Made by a program: the position numbers and the translations under genes. This document shows positions 27,763 through 37,887 of a stretch of DNA of 64,000 bases, piece after piece. The stretch is from JAHQVI01 sp963727575 (lineage in GTDB: Bacteria; Pseudomonadota; Alphaproteobacteria; Rhizobiales; Rhodomicrobiaceae): contig CAVSIA010000012.1 of assembly GCA_963727575.1 (NCBI GenBank), positions 371,202 to 435,201 of the forward strand. The letters are read 5' to 3'. The notes below the pieces were generated by a model that ran no database searches, had not been told where the DNA came from, and was given only the letters and a program-made list of their open reading frames with translations. Numbering within the stretch: the stretch's first letter is position 1; each line of letters starts with the position of its first letter.

Positions 27763-28262
27763 GATTCGATACCCGGACCTGATCGCGGGCGCAAGCGTCG
27801 CTTAAGCTGGAGTGGCGCAGCGACCGTGGTCACGCGCGCTCGCCGCGACGGGAACATTCCGGCACTTAACCGCTTCCCCCAAAATTGCAGCGTGTTTCGC
27901 CGCTCGCGACCGTATGCCTCGGATGGCTCGGGGCTCTACGGCCATCGGAGCACTCCATCTGGCGCCCTGATAGTGCACAACTTTTTGCTTTTTAGCACTT
28001 GAAACAGGGAATAGCGGTTGGCATTTTTGTAAATCGGTGAGTCTTGAACTGCAGATTTCAGGTTGTCCTTCGGCGAAAACAAGCTGGAAGCAGTAATGCC
28101 GGCGCACAAAAATTAATCACCAATTGTTTTTTAGTTGATATTGTTGGATAGACATTGGAGGTACAATACGACGATTGGCTTTCAAAATAGAACGGACTTC
28201 ATGTCGCATATCTTCGCAATTCCACGAAGACATTCTTGGATCCTACAAGGAAACATTAGACA
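27763..28262. other. 500-base intergenic region, AT-rich toward its right end
   Basis: No convincing gene or RNA was found. GC is high at the left end and falls steadily to a clearly AT-rich stretch (28110-28260), which likely holds the promoter of the SET-domain gene, with AAGGAAA as its ribosome site. It could conceal a small RNA; none is recognisable. Confidence 0.5.
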
Positions 28263-28685
28263 ATGATGCTTGTCCGCACCTACGTGTCGCCCAGCACGAT
28301 TGAAGGCTTGGGAGTTTACGCAGCGGAATTCATTCCAGCCGGTTCACTGATCTGGAAACTCAACTCCAAATTCATCGCCACTTTCTCGCCGAGCGATATT
28401 GAGGAGTTTCCCCCGCACATCCGCGAATTTGTCGACAAATACGGCTTCGCGGATCAGGAGAACGAGAACCTGTTCTATATGGAGCTGGACAATGGGCGGT
28501 TCATGAACCACAGCGAAGCGCCGAACAGCGATTTTACGCGACCGGAAGGCGGCTACGCCCTCAGGGATATTCAACCCGGCGAGGAGATTACCTGCAATTA
28601 CTACGATTTCGATCGGACCTTTGCGGGCACCTTCCCCACACACGCTCATCTGCCGCAGAACGGGCAGTGGGCGCACCACAACTAG
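28263..28685 (+). CDS. SET-domain protein (putative protein-lysine methyltransferase)
   Basis: 140 residues, essentially one SET domain: VSPSTIEGLGVYAAEFIPAG (strand 1, GxGxxA), then NGRFMNHSEAPNSDF (the N-HS motif that binds SAM) and GEEITCNYYDF (the catalytic Tyr and second motif). The usual post-SET cysteines are missing. Bacterial SET proteins are known from chlamydiae, rhizobia and others, and can methylate host histones or bacterial proteins; substrate not predictable. Isolated gene, lower GC than dxs. Confidence 0.8.
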   Translation: MMLVRTYVSPSTIEGLGVYAAEFIPAGSLIWKLNSKFIATFSPSDIEEFPPHIREFVDKYGFADQENENLFYMELDNGRFMNHSEAPNSDFTRPEGGYALRDIQPGEEITCNYYDFDRTFAGTFPTHAHLPQNGQWAHHN

Positions 28686-28729
28686 ATAAATAGTAGCACG
28701 GCGCGGCTGTCCGAGCGGCGGCCGCGCAA

Positions 28730-30652
28730 TCAGCCCTTGAGGTCGACCTCGATCTTGTCGCTGACGCCGAGCGCGGCGAAAGCCATGCGCACGATGCCCG
28801 CCGCGTCGAGGCCGGCCTGAGCGTACATCTTCTCGGGCTTGTCCTGATCGATGAAGCGGTCCGGCAGATGCATGGTCCGGATCTTCAGACCGGCATCCAG
28901 CAAGCCTTCCGCCGCCAGGAAATGCAGCACTTGCGCGCCGAAACCGCCGGCCGCGCCCTCCTCGATGGTCAGCAGCACCTCATGATGCCGCGCAAGCTGG
29001 CGGATCAGATCGTGATCGAGCGGCTTGGCGAAGCGCGCATCGGCCACCGTCGCGGAAAGCCCCCGTGCGGCAAGCTGCTCGGCCGCCGCCTGACACTCGC
29101 CGAGCCGGCAGCCGAACGACAATAGCGCCACCGCCGTGCCTTCGCCGAGAATGCGCCCGCGCCCGATCTCGAGCGGTACGCCGGCCTCCGGCATATCGAC
29201 GCCCTGGCCCTCGCCGCGCGGGTAACGGAACGCGCTCGGCCGGTCGTCGATGGCAGCCGCGGTCGCAACCATATGCTTCAGCTCGGCCTCATCGGCCGCC
29301 GCCATCACCACAAATCCGGGCAGGCAGGACAGATAGGCGACATCGAACGAGCCGGCATGGGTCGGTCCGTCGGCGCCGACGAGCCCTGCGCGGTCAATGG
29401 CGAAACGCACCGGCAGCCGCTGGATGGCGACATCGTGCACGACCTGATCGTAGGCGCGCTGCAGGAAGGTCGAATAGATCGCGGCGAACGGCTTGAAGCC
29501 CTCGGTGGCAAGGCCGGCTGCGAAGGTCACGCCGTGCTGCTCGGCAATGCCGACATCGAAGCAGCGCTGCGGAAACTCCTTCTGGAACAGGTCGAGCCCG
29601 GTGCCGGCCGGCATCGCCGCGGTGACGGCGACGATGCGGTCGTCCTTGCGCGCCTCCTGAACGAGGCTTTGCGCGAAAACCTTGGTATAGCTCGGCGCAT
29701 TCGGCTTCGACACCGCCTGTGCGCCGGTGATGACGTTGAATTTCGACACGCCGTGATATTTGTCGGCCGACTTCTCGGCGGGCTCGTAGCCCTTGCCCTT
29801 CTGCGTGACGACGTGGACGAGAACCGGGCCGGCATCGGCGTCGCGGACATTGCGCAAGACGGGGATCAGATGGTCGAGATTGTGGCCGTCGACCGGCCCG
29901 ACATAGTAGAAGCCGAGTTCCTCGAACAACAGCCCGCCCGACCAGAAATTGCGCGTATATTCCTCGACGCGCTCGGCCCGGCGCTCCCAATCCTTCGGCA
30001 GGCGCTTGGCGAGCTGCTTGACGAAATCGCGGATGCGCAGATAGGTGTTGCTGGAATTCAGCCGGGCCAGATAGGCGCTGAGCGCGCCGACCGGCGGGGC
30101 GATCGACATGTCGTTGTCGTTGAGGATGACGATCAGCCGCTTGTCCATGGCGCCGGCATTGTTCATCGCCTCATAGGCCATGCCCGCGCTCATCGCGCCG
30201 TCGCCGATCACGGCGATCACATGGTTCTTCCTGCCGTCGAGATCGCGCGCCACGGCCATGCCGAGGCCGGCGGAGATCGAGGTGGAGGAATGGGCGGCGC
30301 CGAACGGGTCGTACTCGCTTTCGGCGCGCTTGGTGAAGCCGGACAGGCCGCCGCCCTGGCGCAGCGTGCGGATACGGTCCCGCCGCGCGGTCAGGATCTT
30401 GTGCGGATAGCATTGATGGCCGACGTCCCAGATCAGGCGGTCGTTCGGCGTGTCGAACAGATAATGCAGCGCCACCGTCAGCTCGACGACGCCAAGCCCG
30501 GCTCCGAGATGGCCGCCGGTTTCCGAGACGGCGTCGATCGTCTCCCGCCGGAGTTCGTCGGCGATCTGAGCAAGGTCTTTTTCGGCGAATCCGCGGAGAT
30601 CTGCCGGGGTATTGATCTGATCGAGAAGCGGCGTTTTACCGGATGCAGTCAC
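28730..30652 (-). CDS. dxs: Dxs, 1-deoxy-D-xylulose-5-phosphate synthase
   Basis: First enzyme of the MEP isoprenoid pathway, condensing pyruvate and glyceraldehyde 3-phosphate with thiamine pyrophosphate. 640 residues, intact. Domains: N-terminal TPP domain (VWDVGHQ-like IWDVGHQCYPHKILTARRD; GDGAMSAGMAYEAMNNAG for TPP and Mg), pyrimidine-binding domain (DVGIAEQHGVTFAAGLA) and C-terminal transketolase domain. Shares a leftward gene order with xseB and the HDAC-like gene, as in many rhizobia. Confidence 0.97.
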   Translation of the reverse strand: MTASGKTPLLDQINTPADLRGFAEKDLAQIADELRRETIDAVSETGGHLGAGLGVVELTVALHYLFDTPNDRLIWDVGHQCYPHKILTARRDRIRTLRQGGGLSGFTKRAESEYDPFGAAHSSTSISAGLGMAVARDLDGRKNHVIAVIGDGAMSAGMAYEAMNNAGAMDKRLIVILNDNDMSIAPPVGALSAYLARLNSSNTYLRIRDFVKQLAKRLPKDWERRAERVEEYTRNFWSGGLLFEELGFYYVGPVDGHNLDHLIPVLRNVRDADAGPVLVHVVTQKGKGYEPAEKSADKYHGVSKFNVITGAQAVSKPNAPSYTKVFAQSLVQEARKDDRIVAVTAAMPAGTGLDLFQKEFPQRCFDVGIAEQHGVTFAAGLATEGFKPFAAIYSTFLQRAYDQVVHDVAIQRLPVRFAIDRAGLVGADGPTHAGSFDVAYLSCLPGFVVMAAADEAELKHMVATAAAIDDRPSAFRYPRGEGQGVDMPEAGVPLEIGRGRILGEGTAVALLSFGCRLGECQAAAEQLAARGLSATVADARFAKPLDHDLIRQLARHHEVLLTIEEGAAGGFGAQVLHFLAAEGLLDAGLKIRTMHLPDRFIDQDKPEKMYAQAGLDAAGIVRMAFAALGVSDKIEVDLKG

Positions 30653-30904
30653 GGCCCCTTACCCTTCAACGGCGCCGCCATATCGGACGGCAAGATATGA
30701 AAAATTTCGCTTTTATTATTATTGCACCATCGCAGATATTGTGCCGCCGGGGCGTCCGGAACAGACATTATGGGACGAAATGTCACTGTCCGATGCCAAG
30801 GCGTGACGTCAGCCTAGCCTGACACTGGCGAAAAGAAAACAGTCTTGCAAGCGGCAGAGGCTGAATGAAAACAAGCGGATGAGGATTGTCAGGCCGCGAA
30901 CCAA

Positions 30905-31165
30905 TCACGCGCCGGGGTCCAGCGGCGCGCTGCCGCTCGGCGCACCCTGCGCATCAAGGGTGATCTTTTCGACTTTCGCCTCGATACGCTGCAGGAGCCG
31001 TTCGCAATGCGCTTTCAGTGCTTCGCCGCGCTCGTAAAGCGCAATCGACGGCTCCAACTCGACATCGCCGCGCTCGAGCTTGCCGACGATCTGCTCAAGC
31101 TCCTTCAGAGCCTGTTCGAACGTCATCGCCTTGATGTCTTCGTGGGTTTCGGGGGCTTTAGCCAT
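30905..31165 (-). CDS. xseB: XseB, exodeoxyribonuclease VII small subunit
   Basis: 86 residues opening MAKAPETHEDIKAMTFEQAL. The core FEQALKELEQIVGKLERGDV and LEPSIALYERGEALKAHCERLL define the family: a helical hairpin that binds XseA to form exonuclease VII. Located 252 bases upstream of dxs; the gap contains nothing recognisable. Probably one transcript with the HDAC-like gene just upstream. Confidence 0.93.
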   Translation of the reverse strand: MAKAPETHEDIKAMTFEQALKELEQIVGKLERGDVELEPSIALYERGEALKAHCERLLQRIEAKVEKITLDAQGAPSGSAPLDPGA

Positions 31166-31188
31166 TCATGGTCCCTTGGTTTCGGCCG

Positions 31189-32124
31189 TCATTGCCCGGA
31201 TTCGATCAGCGCGCCGACATGGACGCCGACCGAGCGCGCCAGCGCGGTCAGATTGTAACCGCCCTCCAGCAGCGACACGATCCGGCCGCCACAAAGCTTG
31301 TGCGCGGCGTCGGCCAGATTGAAGCTGACCCAAGCGAAATCGTCCTCGGTCAGGTTGATGTTAGCAAGCGGATCGTCGCGATGGGCATCGAATCCGGCGG
31401 AGATGAACAGGATATCCGGAGCAAAATTCGTCAGCTCCGGCAGAATCCGGCTCCGGAACGCGTCGCGGAACTGCAAACCGCTGTCCCCGGCGTGAAGCGG
31501 CGCATTGACGATATTGTCGTCGACGCCGGTTTCCCGCAGCGCGCCGGTGCCCGGATAGAGCGGCATCTGGTGGGTCGAGGCGTAGAACAGATTGCGGTCG
31601 GACCAGAACGCCGCCTGGGTGCCGTTGCCGTGGTGGACGTCGAAATCGATCACCGCGACGCGCTCGGCGCCATGGCGGGCACGGGCATGCTGTGCGGCGA
31701 TCGCGACGTTGTTGAAGAAGCAGAAGCCCATGGCGCGCTCGGGTTCGGCGTGATGGCCGGGCGGGCGCACGCCGCAGAACGCGTTCTGCACCTCCCCGGT
31801 CATGACCGCATCCGTGGCGCGAAGGGCCGCACCGACGCCGCGATAGACGACGTTCAACGTCTCCGGAGACATCGGCGTGTCGCCGTCGAGATAGACAAGG
31901 TCGTCTTGCGGCGCGGCCTGGCGCAGCGCCTCGATATAGCTCATCGGGTGAACGCGGGCGATCGCCTCGTCATCCGCCGGCGGGGCCTGTTCCCTGACCA
32001 GCGGCTCGAAGAGTTCGTGGCTGAGCACCTTCTCGACCGCTCGGATCCGGTCTGGGCGTTCGGGATGGCCCGGCCCGGTGTCGTGCTCGGTGAAGCAGTC
32101 GTGAGTGACGTAGAGCGTTGTCAT
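31189..32124 (-). CDS. Histone deacetylase-like amidohydrolase (acetylpolyamine/HDAC superfamily)
   Basis: 312 residues opening MTTLYVTHDCFTEHDTGPGH. Zinc amidohydrolase motifs: GVRPPGHHAEPERAMGFCFF, the metal site DFDVHHGNG near residue 160, and LFISAGFDAHRDDPL, with the second Asp. Bacterial members deacetylate acetylated polyamines or other acetyl-amino compounds; histones are not implied. ATG 32124 chosen over an upstream TTG at 32160. The 23-base gap to xseB suggests one operon. Confidence 0.9.
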   Translation of the reverse strand: MTTLYVTHDCFTEHDTGPGHPERPDRIRAVEKVLSHELFEPLVREQAPPADDEAIARVHPMSYIEALRQAAPQDDLVYLDGDTPMSPETLNVVYRGVGAALRATDAVMTGEVQNAFCGVRPPGHHAEPERAMGFCFFNNVAIAAQHARARHGAERVAVIDFDVHHGNGTQAAFWSDRNLFYASTHQMPLYPGTGALRETGVDDNIVNAPLHAGDSGLQFRDAFRSRILPELTNFAPDILFISAGFDAHRDDPLANINLTEDDFAWVSFNLADAAHKLCGGRIVSLLEGGYNLTALARSVGVHVGALIESGQ

Positions 32125-32194
32125 ATCGGTTAGGTGATCACGGTTCGTTGGTTTAGGCAAGGGAACGGCCGGATTCCGCGCCCGGTTCCCTTGC

Positions 32195-32248
32195 TAGAGC
32201 GGGATGAGGACAAGTGGATACCGGTTTTCCGCTCGCCATCCCGCTCTA
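32195..32248. repeat. Palindromic dispersed repeat
   Basis: TAGAGCGGGATGAGGACAAG and the complementary arm CGCCATCCCGCTCTA form an imperfect hairpin separated by a CCGGTTTTCC loop region, in the gap between the SDR gene and the HDAC-like gene. Same family as 23900 and 38993. Confidence 0.75.
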
Positions 32249-32254
32249 AACGAT

Positions 32255-33121
32255 CTACGACGCAACGGCTTTCAGACCCGCCGGCGGACGGCTATCGGCG
32301 GGAACGAAGAAATCGGCCATCAGATCCTGGGTCGGATCGACCCGGTATTTATCGAAATCGGCGACGCCATGCTCGGCGAGCAGCGTATCGTCGATGCAGA
32401 AATTGCCGGTGAAGTCGCGCGAGGGCTGGGTGAAGATCAGATGCGCCGCATCGGCCAGGATCTCCGGCGTCCGGCTGGCGCGCATGATCTTTTCGCCGCC
32501 GAGCAGATTGTTGACCGCAGCCGTGGCGATCGTGGTGCGCGGCCAGAGCGCGTTGACGGCGACGCCCATCGGCTTGAATTCCTCCGCCATGCCGAGCACG
32601 CACATGCTCATGCCGAACTTGGCCATCGAATAGGCGACCTGCCCGCCGAACCATTTCGGGCTCATGTCGAGCGGCGGCGACAGCATCAGGATATGCGGGT
32701 TCGCCGCCTTCGCCAGAAAAGGAAGGCAGGTCTTGGAGGTCAGGAACGTGCCGCGCGCGTTGATCTGGTGCATCAGATCGTAACGCTTCATGTCGGTGTC
32801 GGCGACCTTGATGATCGAGATGGCGCTGGCATTGTTCACGCAGATGTCGATGCCGCCGAACGCCTGGGCGGCCTTTTCGACGGCCTCGCCGACCTGGTCC
32901 TCGAAGCGGATGTCGCAGACCAGTGGCAGCGCCTTGCCGCCGGCCTTCTCGATCGCCTCGGCCGCAGTGTAGATCGTGCCCTCCAGCTTCGGATGCGCCT
33001 CCGCGGTCTTGGCCGCGATGACCACATTCGCCCCGTCACGGGCCGCGCGCAGGCCGATGGCAAGCCCGATGCCCCGGCTGGCGCCCGTGATGAACAGCGT
33101 CTTGCCTTTCAGCGTTTCCAT
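32255..33121 (-). CDS. Short-chain dehydrogenase/reductase (HSDL2-like)
   Basis: 288 residues opening METLKGKTLFITGASRGIGL. NAD(P)-binding TGxxxGxG motif (TGASRGIG), VNNASAI, the catalytic Ser region and YSMAKFG (Tyr-x3-Lys) with Asn in the middle. The C-terminal extension, with DDTLLAEHGVADFDKYRVDP, is typical of the hydroxysteroid-dehydrogenase-like subfamily of SDRs. GAGGTGGGGAC precedes the ATG. Probably acts with the acyl-CoA dehydrogenase next to it, in oxidation of acyl or alcohol substrates. Confidence 0.88.
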   Translation of the reverse strand: METLKGKTLFITGASRGIGLAIGLRAARDGANVVIAAKTAEAHPKLEGTIYTAAEAIEKAGGKALPLVCDIRFEDQVGEAVEKAAQAFGGIDICVNNASAISIIKVADTDMKRYDLMHQINARGTFLTSKTCLPFLAKAANPHILMLSPPLDMSPKWFGGQVAYSMAKFGMSMCVLGMAEEFKPMGVAVNALWPRTTIATAAVNNLLGGEKIMRASRTPEILADAAHLIFTQPSRDFTGNFCIDDTLLAEHGVADFDKYRVDPTQDLMADFFVPADSRPPAGLKAVAS

Positions 33122-33189
33122 GTCCCCACCTCTCTTTGTCAATTCGCCGGGGGCGTTGCGCGCGCCGCGGCTGTTCTCGTCCGTCCGGC

Positions 33190-34976
33190 TCAGCCGAGAA
33201 CGGCATCGCCTGCCGACCCGAGCACGGTTTCATGCGCATTGTAGACCGCGCGCTTCAGGCCGCCGGTGAGCGGCGCCTGGGTCTCGGCGAAATGACGCGC
33301 AAGGGCGACATGGGCCGTGCGGTCGCCCGGACCGGCGCCGCGCGCGGCCGCCAGTGCGCCGCGCGCCAGGAACACCCCGCCCGCGGTGTTGGCGAAGATG
33401 CGGCCATAGGGGACGGCGCCTGCCAAGGCCACATCGCGGTGTTCGGCAAGCTGGCCGAGCAGCCAGCCGCTGGTCTCTTCCAGATCGGCAACGCTGTCGG
33501 CAAGGCATTCGCCCATCGACGCCGAACGCCGGCTCGTTGGACGCCTTCACCTCGCGCACCGTCTCCTTCAGATCCTCGATCAACGTCCGCACCACCTCGC
33601 CATTGCCGAGCGGCAGCTTGCGCGTGACCAGATCGAGGTTCTGAATGCCGTTGGTGCCTTCATAGATCGGGGCGATGCGCGCGTCGCGGTAATGCTGTGC
33701 GGCGCCGGTCTCCTCGATGAAACCCATGCCGCCATGGACCTGGACGCCGTCCGAGGCGACCTCGACGCCGACATCCGAACCGTAGGCCTTCGAGACCGGC
33801 GTCAGCAGCGCGGCAAGCGCGTCCGCCTTGGCGCGGCTCGCCTCGTCGCGCGGCGTGCCTCGCCAGATCGATGGCCACCGCATTGACGAAGCAGATCGAG
33901 CGCGCGGCGGCGATTCTCGCCTTCATCGACAGCAGCGTCCGGCGCACATCCGGGTGGTTGATGATCGGCGTCATCATGCCGGGCGGCGTGTCCTCGATGC
34001 TGCCCTGCCTGCGCTCGCGGGCATAGGCCAGCGCGTCCTGATAGGCGTGTTCGGCAAGGCCCACGCCCTGCACGCCGACGCCGAGCCGGGCCTGGTTCAT
34101 CATGGTGAACATGTAGAACAGGCCCTTATGCGGCTCGCCGACCATCCAGCCGACCGCGCCGTCCTGATCGCCGTAATTGAGCACACAGGTCGGTGAGCCG
34201 TGAATGCCGAGCTTATGCTCCAGCTTGGCGCAGCGCACGTCGTTGCGCTCGCCCAGCGAGCCGTCGTCGTTGACCAGGAATTTCGGGATCAGAAACATCG
34301 AGATGCCCTTGGTGCCTTCCGGCGCGTCGGGCAGGCGGGCAAGGACGATATGCACGATATTGTCGGTCAGCGGATGCTCGCCGTAGGTGATGAAAATCTT
34401 GGTGCCGCTGATCCGGTAGGTGCCGTCGCCTTGCGGCACGGCGCGGGTCTTCAGGAAGCGCAAATCGGAGCCGGCATGCGGCTCGGTGAGCTGCATCGAG
34501 CCGGTCCATTCGCCGGACACCATTTTCGGCAGATATTTGGTCTTCAGCGAGTCGGCGCCGTATTTGTGAAGTGCGTCGACCCCGGCCTGGGTGAGCAGCG
34601 GGTTGAGGCCGAAAGCCATGTTGGCGCCGTTCCACATCTCGGTGACCGCCATGGCGAGCGCGACCGGCAGCCCCTGGCCGCCATAAGCGGTCGGCAGCGG
34701 CAGCGCGTTCCACCCGCCTTCCCAGAATTTCCGGTAGGCTTCCTTCCAGCCGGGCGGCATCGTCACTTCGCCGTCCTTGAGCCGCGCGCCCTGCTCGTCG
34801 CCGCTGCGGTTGATCGCGGACAGCTCCTCGCTCGCGAATCGCCCGGCCTCGTCGAGAATCGCCTGCACGGTCGAGACGTCGAGCTCGCCGAACAGACCCT
34901 CGTCCAAATGACGGGAGAATCCGGCAATCGTGTTGAGAGCAAAGGAAATATCCGACACTGGCGCGTGGTAAGCCAT
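33190..34976 (-). CDS. Acyl-CoA dehydrogenase with C-terminal extension (two frameshifts)
   Basis: FAD flavoprotein that desaturates acyl-CoA. Opens MAYHAPVSDISFALNTIAGF; ACAD motifs MQLTEPHAGSDLRFLKTRAV, GTKIFITYGEHPLTDNI and GGMGFIEETGAAQHYRDARI with PIYEGTNGIQNLDLVTRKLP. Length of about 595 with a C-terminal domain (FANTAGGVFLARGALAAARG) marks the DmdC/FadE-related subgroup of long acyl-CoA dehydrogenases. Frames switch near 33861 (after DLAR) and near 33520 (after EPAFG). Likely works with the SDR in the same operon. Confidence 0.9.
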
Positions 34977-35110
34977 TCGTCCTCCCGGCTTGGTGCTGCC
35001 CGGTTTTCTGCAGCGTTGGTTCAGCTTATAATTTACCGGCAATGGTTGTAAGGGAAAAGAGAAGGTTCCGATTCCCGCCGCCGCGCATCCCTGGCGGTCA
35101 CGATGGCCGC

Positions 35111-36084
35111 ATGAAAATGGCAGATATTCTCAAGTCTTCTCCCGAAACCATCGCCGATGCCGCGCGCGTCATCCGCCAAGGCGGTCTCGTCGCGTTTCCG
35201 ACCGAGACGGTTTACGGGCTCGGCGCGAATGCCGAGGACGGCGAGGCCGTGGCGCGGATCTTCGAGGCCAAGGGTCGGCCGCGCTTCAATCCGCTGATCG
35301 CCCATGTTCCGGGCCGGGAGGCGGCCGAAAGGCTGGCCGTCTTCGATGCGGATGCGCGACGGCTGGCGGATGCGTTCTGGCCGGGACCGCTGACCCTGGT
35401 GCTGCCGCGCCGCTCGGACGCCCGGCTCAGCGATCTGATCAGCGCCGGGCTGCCGACCGTGGCGCTACGGGTGCCTGCGCATCCGGTGGCGCAGGCGCTG
35501 ATGCGGGCCGCGGGCGTTCCCATCGCCGCCCCGAGCGCCAATCCGTCCGGCCAGGTCAGTCCGACGACGGCGGCGCATGTCGCGGCCGACCTGGGCGGCA
35601 AGGTCGACATGATCCTCGACGGCGGCGCCTGCGCGGAAGGGCTGGAATCGACCATCGTCGGACTGGTGGGCGGCTCGCCCATGCTGCTGCGCGCCGGCGC
35701 CGCGACACGTGAGGCCGTCGAAGCCGTGCTCGGCCGTCCGCTCGCCCTGCATCGCGGCGGCGCGAGGCCGCGAGGCCCCCGGAATGCTCGCCTCGCATTA
35801 TGCCCCGCGCGCCGAATCTGCGCCTGAATGCGGAACGCGCCGCGCCCGGCGAAGCCTATCTCGGCTTCGGCCCGTCGGCGACGCATGACGGCCCGTCCTT
35901 CAACCTCAGCGAGACCGGAAACCTGCGCGAGGCGGCCGCCAATCTGTTCGCCTATTTGCGTCGGCTGGACGGCGAGACTATCAATACGATTGCCGTCGCG
36001 CCGATCCCCGAGGACGGGCTCGGCGAGGCGATCAACGACCGGCTGCGCCGCGCCGCAGCGCCGCGAACGGCCGAAAGGAATTGA
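35111..36084 (+). CDS. L-threonylcarbamoyladenylate synthase, Sua5/TsaC family (two frameshifts)
   Basis: Makes threonylcarbamoyl-AMP for the t6A37 modification of tRNAs that read ANN codons. Opens MKMADILKSSPETIADAARV, with YrdC motifs GLVAFPTETVYGLGANA, RFNPLIAHV and IAAPSANPSGQVSPT, KxR-like substrate site and a linker to a C-terminal Sua5 domain (YLGFGPSATHDGPSFNLSET). The frame breaks near 35775 and again near 35815, where the conserved GMLASHYAPRAE sits in a third frame. An essential function in most bacteria, so errors are likely. Confidence 0.92.
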
Positions 36085-36088
36085 GCCC

Positions 36089-37519
36089 ATGGCTGCCGAC
36101 CAGACCGCGCCGAACACGGCCACACCCGAAACGCTGAAGGCCTTGACCGAGATCGTCGGCGCCAAATACGCCGTCACCGAGGGCCCGGATCAGGAGCCGT
36201 ATCTGCGCGAGTGGCGGCATCTCTATCATGGCCGGACGCCGCTGGTGCTCAAACCGGGCACCACCGAGGAGGTCTCGCGCATCCTCGCGCTCGCCCATGA
36301 AACCGGCACCGCGATCGTCCCGCAGGGCGGCAATACCGGCCTTGTCGGCGGGCAGATCTCCCACAATGGCGAGGTCGTCGTCAGCCTGGAGCGGCTCAAC
36401 CGCGTGCGCTCGGTCGACCCGAGCGGCAACACCATGATCGTCGAAGCCGGCGTAACCCTTGCGGGCGCGCAGAAGGCCGCCGAGGATGCCGGACGGCTGT
36501 TTCCGCTGAGCATCGGCTCGCAAGGCTCCTGCCAGATCGGCGGCAACATCTCCACCAATGCGGGCGGCCTCCAGGTGCTCGCCTACGGCAATACGCGAAG
36601 CCTCGTGCTCGGCCTCGAAGTGGTGCTCGCCGACGGGCGCATCTGGGACGGCCTGCGGTCGCTGCGCAAGGACAACACCGGCTACGACCTGCGCGACCTG
36701 TTCATCGGCGCGGAAGGCACGCTCGGCATCGTCACCGCCGCCGTGCTCAAACTGTCGCCGCAGCCGAAGAGTAAGGCCACCGCCTTCGTCGGCCTCGCCG
36801 GCCTGGGGGATGCGGCACGCTTTTTCGACCTCGCCTACGAGATGGGCGCGGGCGAGCTGACCGCGTTCGAGCTGCTGCCGCGCATCGGCATCGACATGGT
36901 CGTGCGCCATGCCGAGGGCACGCGCGATCCGCTGAGCGGCCCGCATCCCTGGTATGTGCTGATCGAATTGTCGAGCCTGCGCGAGGGCGAAGCCGAGCCC
37001 AGCGCGGAAAAACTGCTCGTCGCCGCCGTCGAAAAAGGCATCGTCGCCGACGCCGTCCTTGCCGCCTCGCTGACGCAGGCGGCCGATTTCTGGCGCATCC
37101 GCGAATTGATGTCGGAGGTGCAGCTCCACGAGGGCGGCAGCATCAAGAACGACGTCTCCGTGCCCGTGGCGGCGCTGCCGGAATTCCTCAGCCGCGCAAT
37201 CGACGCCGTGACCGCCGTAGTGCCCGGCTCCCGGCCCGTGCCTTTCGGCCATTACGGCGACGGCAACATCCATTTCAACATCAGCCAGCCCAAAGGCGCC
37301 GACAAGGCCGCGTTCCTGGCGCGCTGGCACGAAGTCACGCATGTCGTCGAGGCCATCGTCCTGGAACTCGACGGCTCGATCAGCGCCGAGCACGGCATCG
37401 GCGTCATGAAGCGCGACCTGCTGCGCGAGGTCAAAGCGCCGGTCGAGATCGAAATGATGCGCAAGATCAAGGATGCCTTCGACCCGCGCGGCATCCTCAA
37501 TCCGGGCAAGGTGATTTAA
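36089..37519 (+). CDS. FAD-binding oxidoreductase (D-lactate/D-2-hydroxyglutarate dehydrogenase family)
   Basis: About 476 residues opening MAADQTAPNTATPETLKALT. PCMH-type FAD domain (TAIVPQGGNTGLVGGQISHNG and SIGSQGSCQIGGNISTNAGG) and C-terminal FAD-linked oxidase domain (PFGHYGDGNIHFNIS, SAEHGIGVMKRDLL), with the histidine pair of the family. It fits the flavoprotein dehydrogenases for D-2-hydroxy acids. Starts 4 bases after tsaC with AAAGGAA upstream: likely translational coupling. Intact. Confidence 0.9.
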   Translation: MAADQTAPNTATPETLKALTEIVGAKYAVTEGPDQEPYLREWRHLYHGRTPLVLKPGTTEEVSRILALAHETGTAIVPQGGNTGLVGGQISHNGEVVVSLERLNRVRSVDPSGNTMIVEAGVTLAGAQKAAEDAGRLFPLSIGSQGSCQIGGNISTNAGGLQVLAYGNTRSLVLGLEVVLADGRIWDGLRSLRKDNTGYDLRDLFIGAEGTLGIVTAAVLKLSPQPKSKATAFVGLAGLGDAARFFDLAYEMGAGELTAFELLPRIGIDMVVRHAEGTRDPLSGPHPWYVLIELSSLREGEAEPSAEKLLVAAVEKGIVADAVLAASLTQAADFWRIRELMSEVQLHEGGSIKNDVSVPVAALPEFLSRAIDAVTAVVPGSRPVPFGHYGDGNIHFNISQPKGADKAAFLARWHEVTHVVEAIVLELDGSISAEHGIGVMKRDLLREVKAPVEIEMMRKIKDAFDPRGILNPGKVI

Positions 37520-37614
37520 TCACCGCCAGCCTTTGAACCTTTCCTCCCGCCGGCGCGACAGACATGGCGTAAGGGCCGCAGCATGGGGCTGCGACCGGTG
37601 GCAGGGGGCGAGGA

Positions 37615-37887
37615 GTGAAGGCTGTGAGCGCGCTGGCTTGGAGTATCATTCTCATGGCGACCGTCGCCGCATCGGCGCTGATCGTCGCGGTCGCATCGGA
37701 CGGGGCATCCGCCGCCCAGCCGAGAAAGCCGTTCCGCGCTCCCACGCACGCCTGGCCTCGCCCCCGCGCCATTCTGCGCTGCCTGCCCAAGATCATCGCC
37801 AAATGCCCGCACGGACAGCGCCCGGCCTGCGTCGCCTTCAGCGGCAAATGCTGCGCGAGGCTCGGCTGCAAGCCGTCGGCGAAATAG
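37615..37887 (+). CDS. Small secreted Cys-containing protein
   Basis: 90 residues from a GTG start preceded by GGGGCGAGGA. A signal peptide (ALAWSIILMATVAASALIVA) leads to a mature part with six Cys, four of them clustered in PACVAFSGKCCARLGCKPSA, plus CLPKIIAKCPHG, suggesting disulfides. It resembles small rhizobial secreted proteins of unknown role. Moderately confident because of length, composition and a good ribosome site. Confidence 0.55.
   Translation: MKAVSALAWSIILMATVAASALIVAVASDGASAAQPRKPFRAPTHAWPRPRAILRCLPKIIAKCPHGQRPACVAFSGKCCARLGCKPSAK

Noticed and set aside
27802..28107. Possible gene in the ParA-SET gap
   Set aside because: No ribosome site, no recognisable domain and shadow-like composition.
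29273..30700. Open frame antisense to dxs
   Set aside because: Fully covered by intact Dxs on the minus strand; no recognisable motif.
31189..32124. Histone deacetylase acting on histones, paired with the SET protein
   Set aside because: The HDAC-like gene sits in the common dxs-xseB cluster; related bacterial enzymes act on acetylpolyamines. No functional link to the SET gene is visible.
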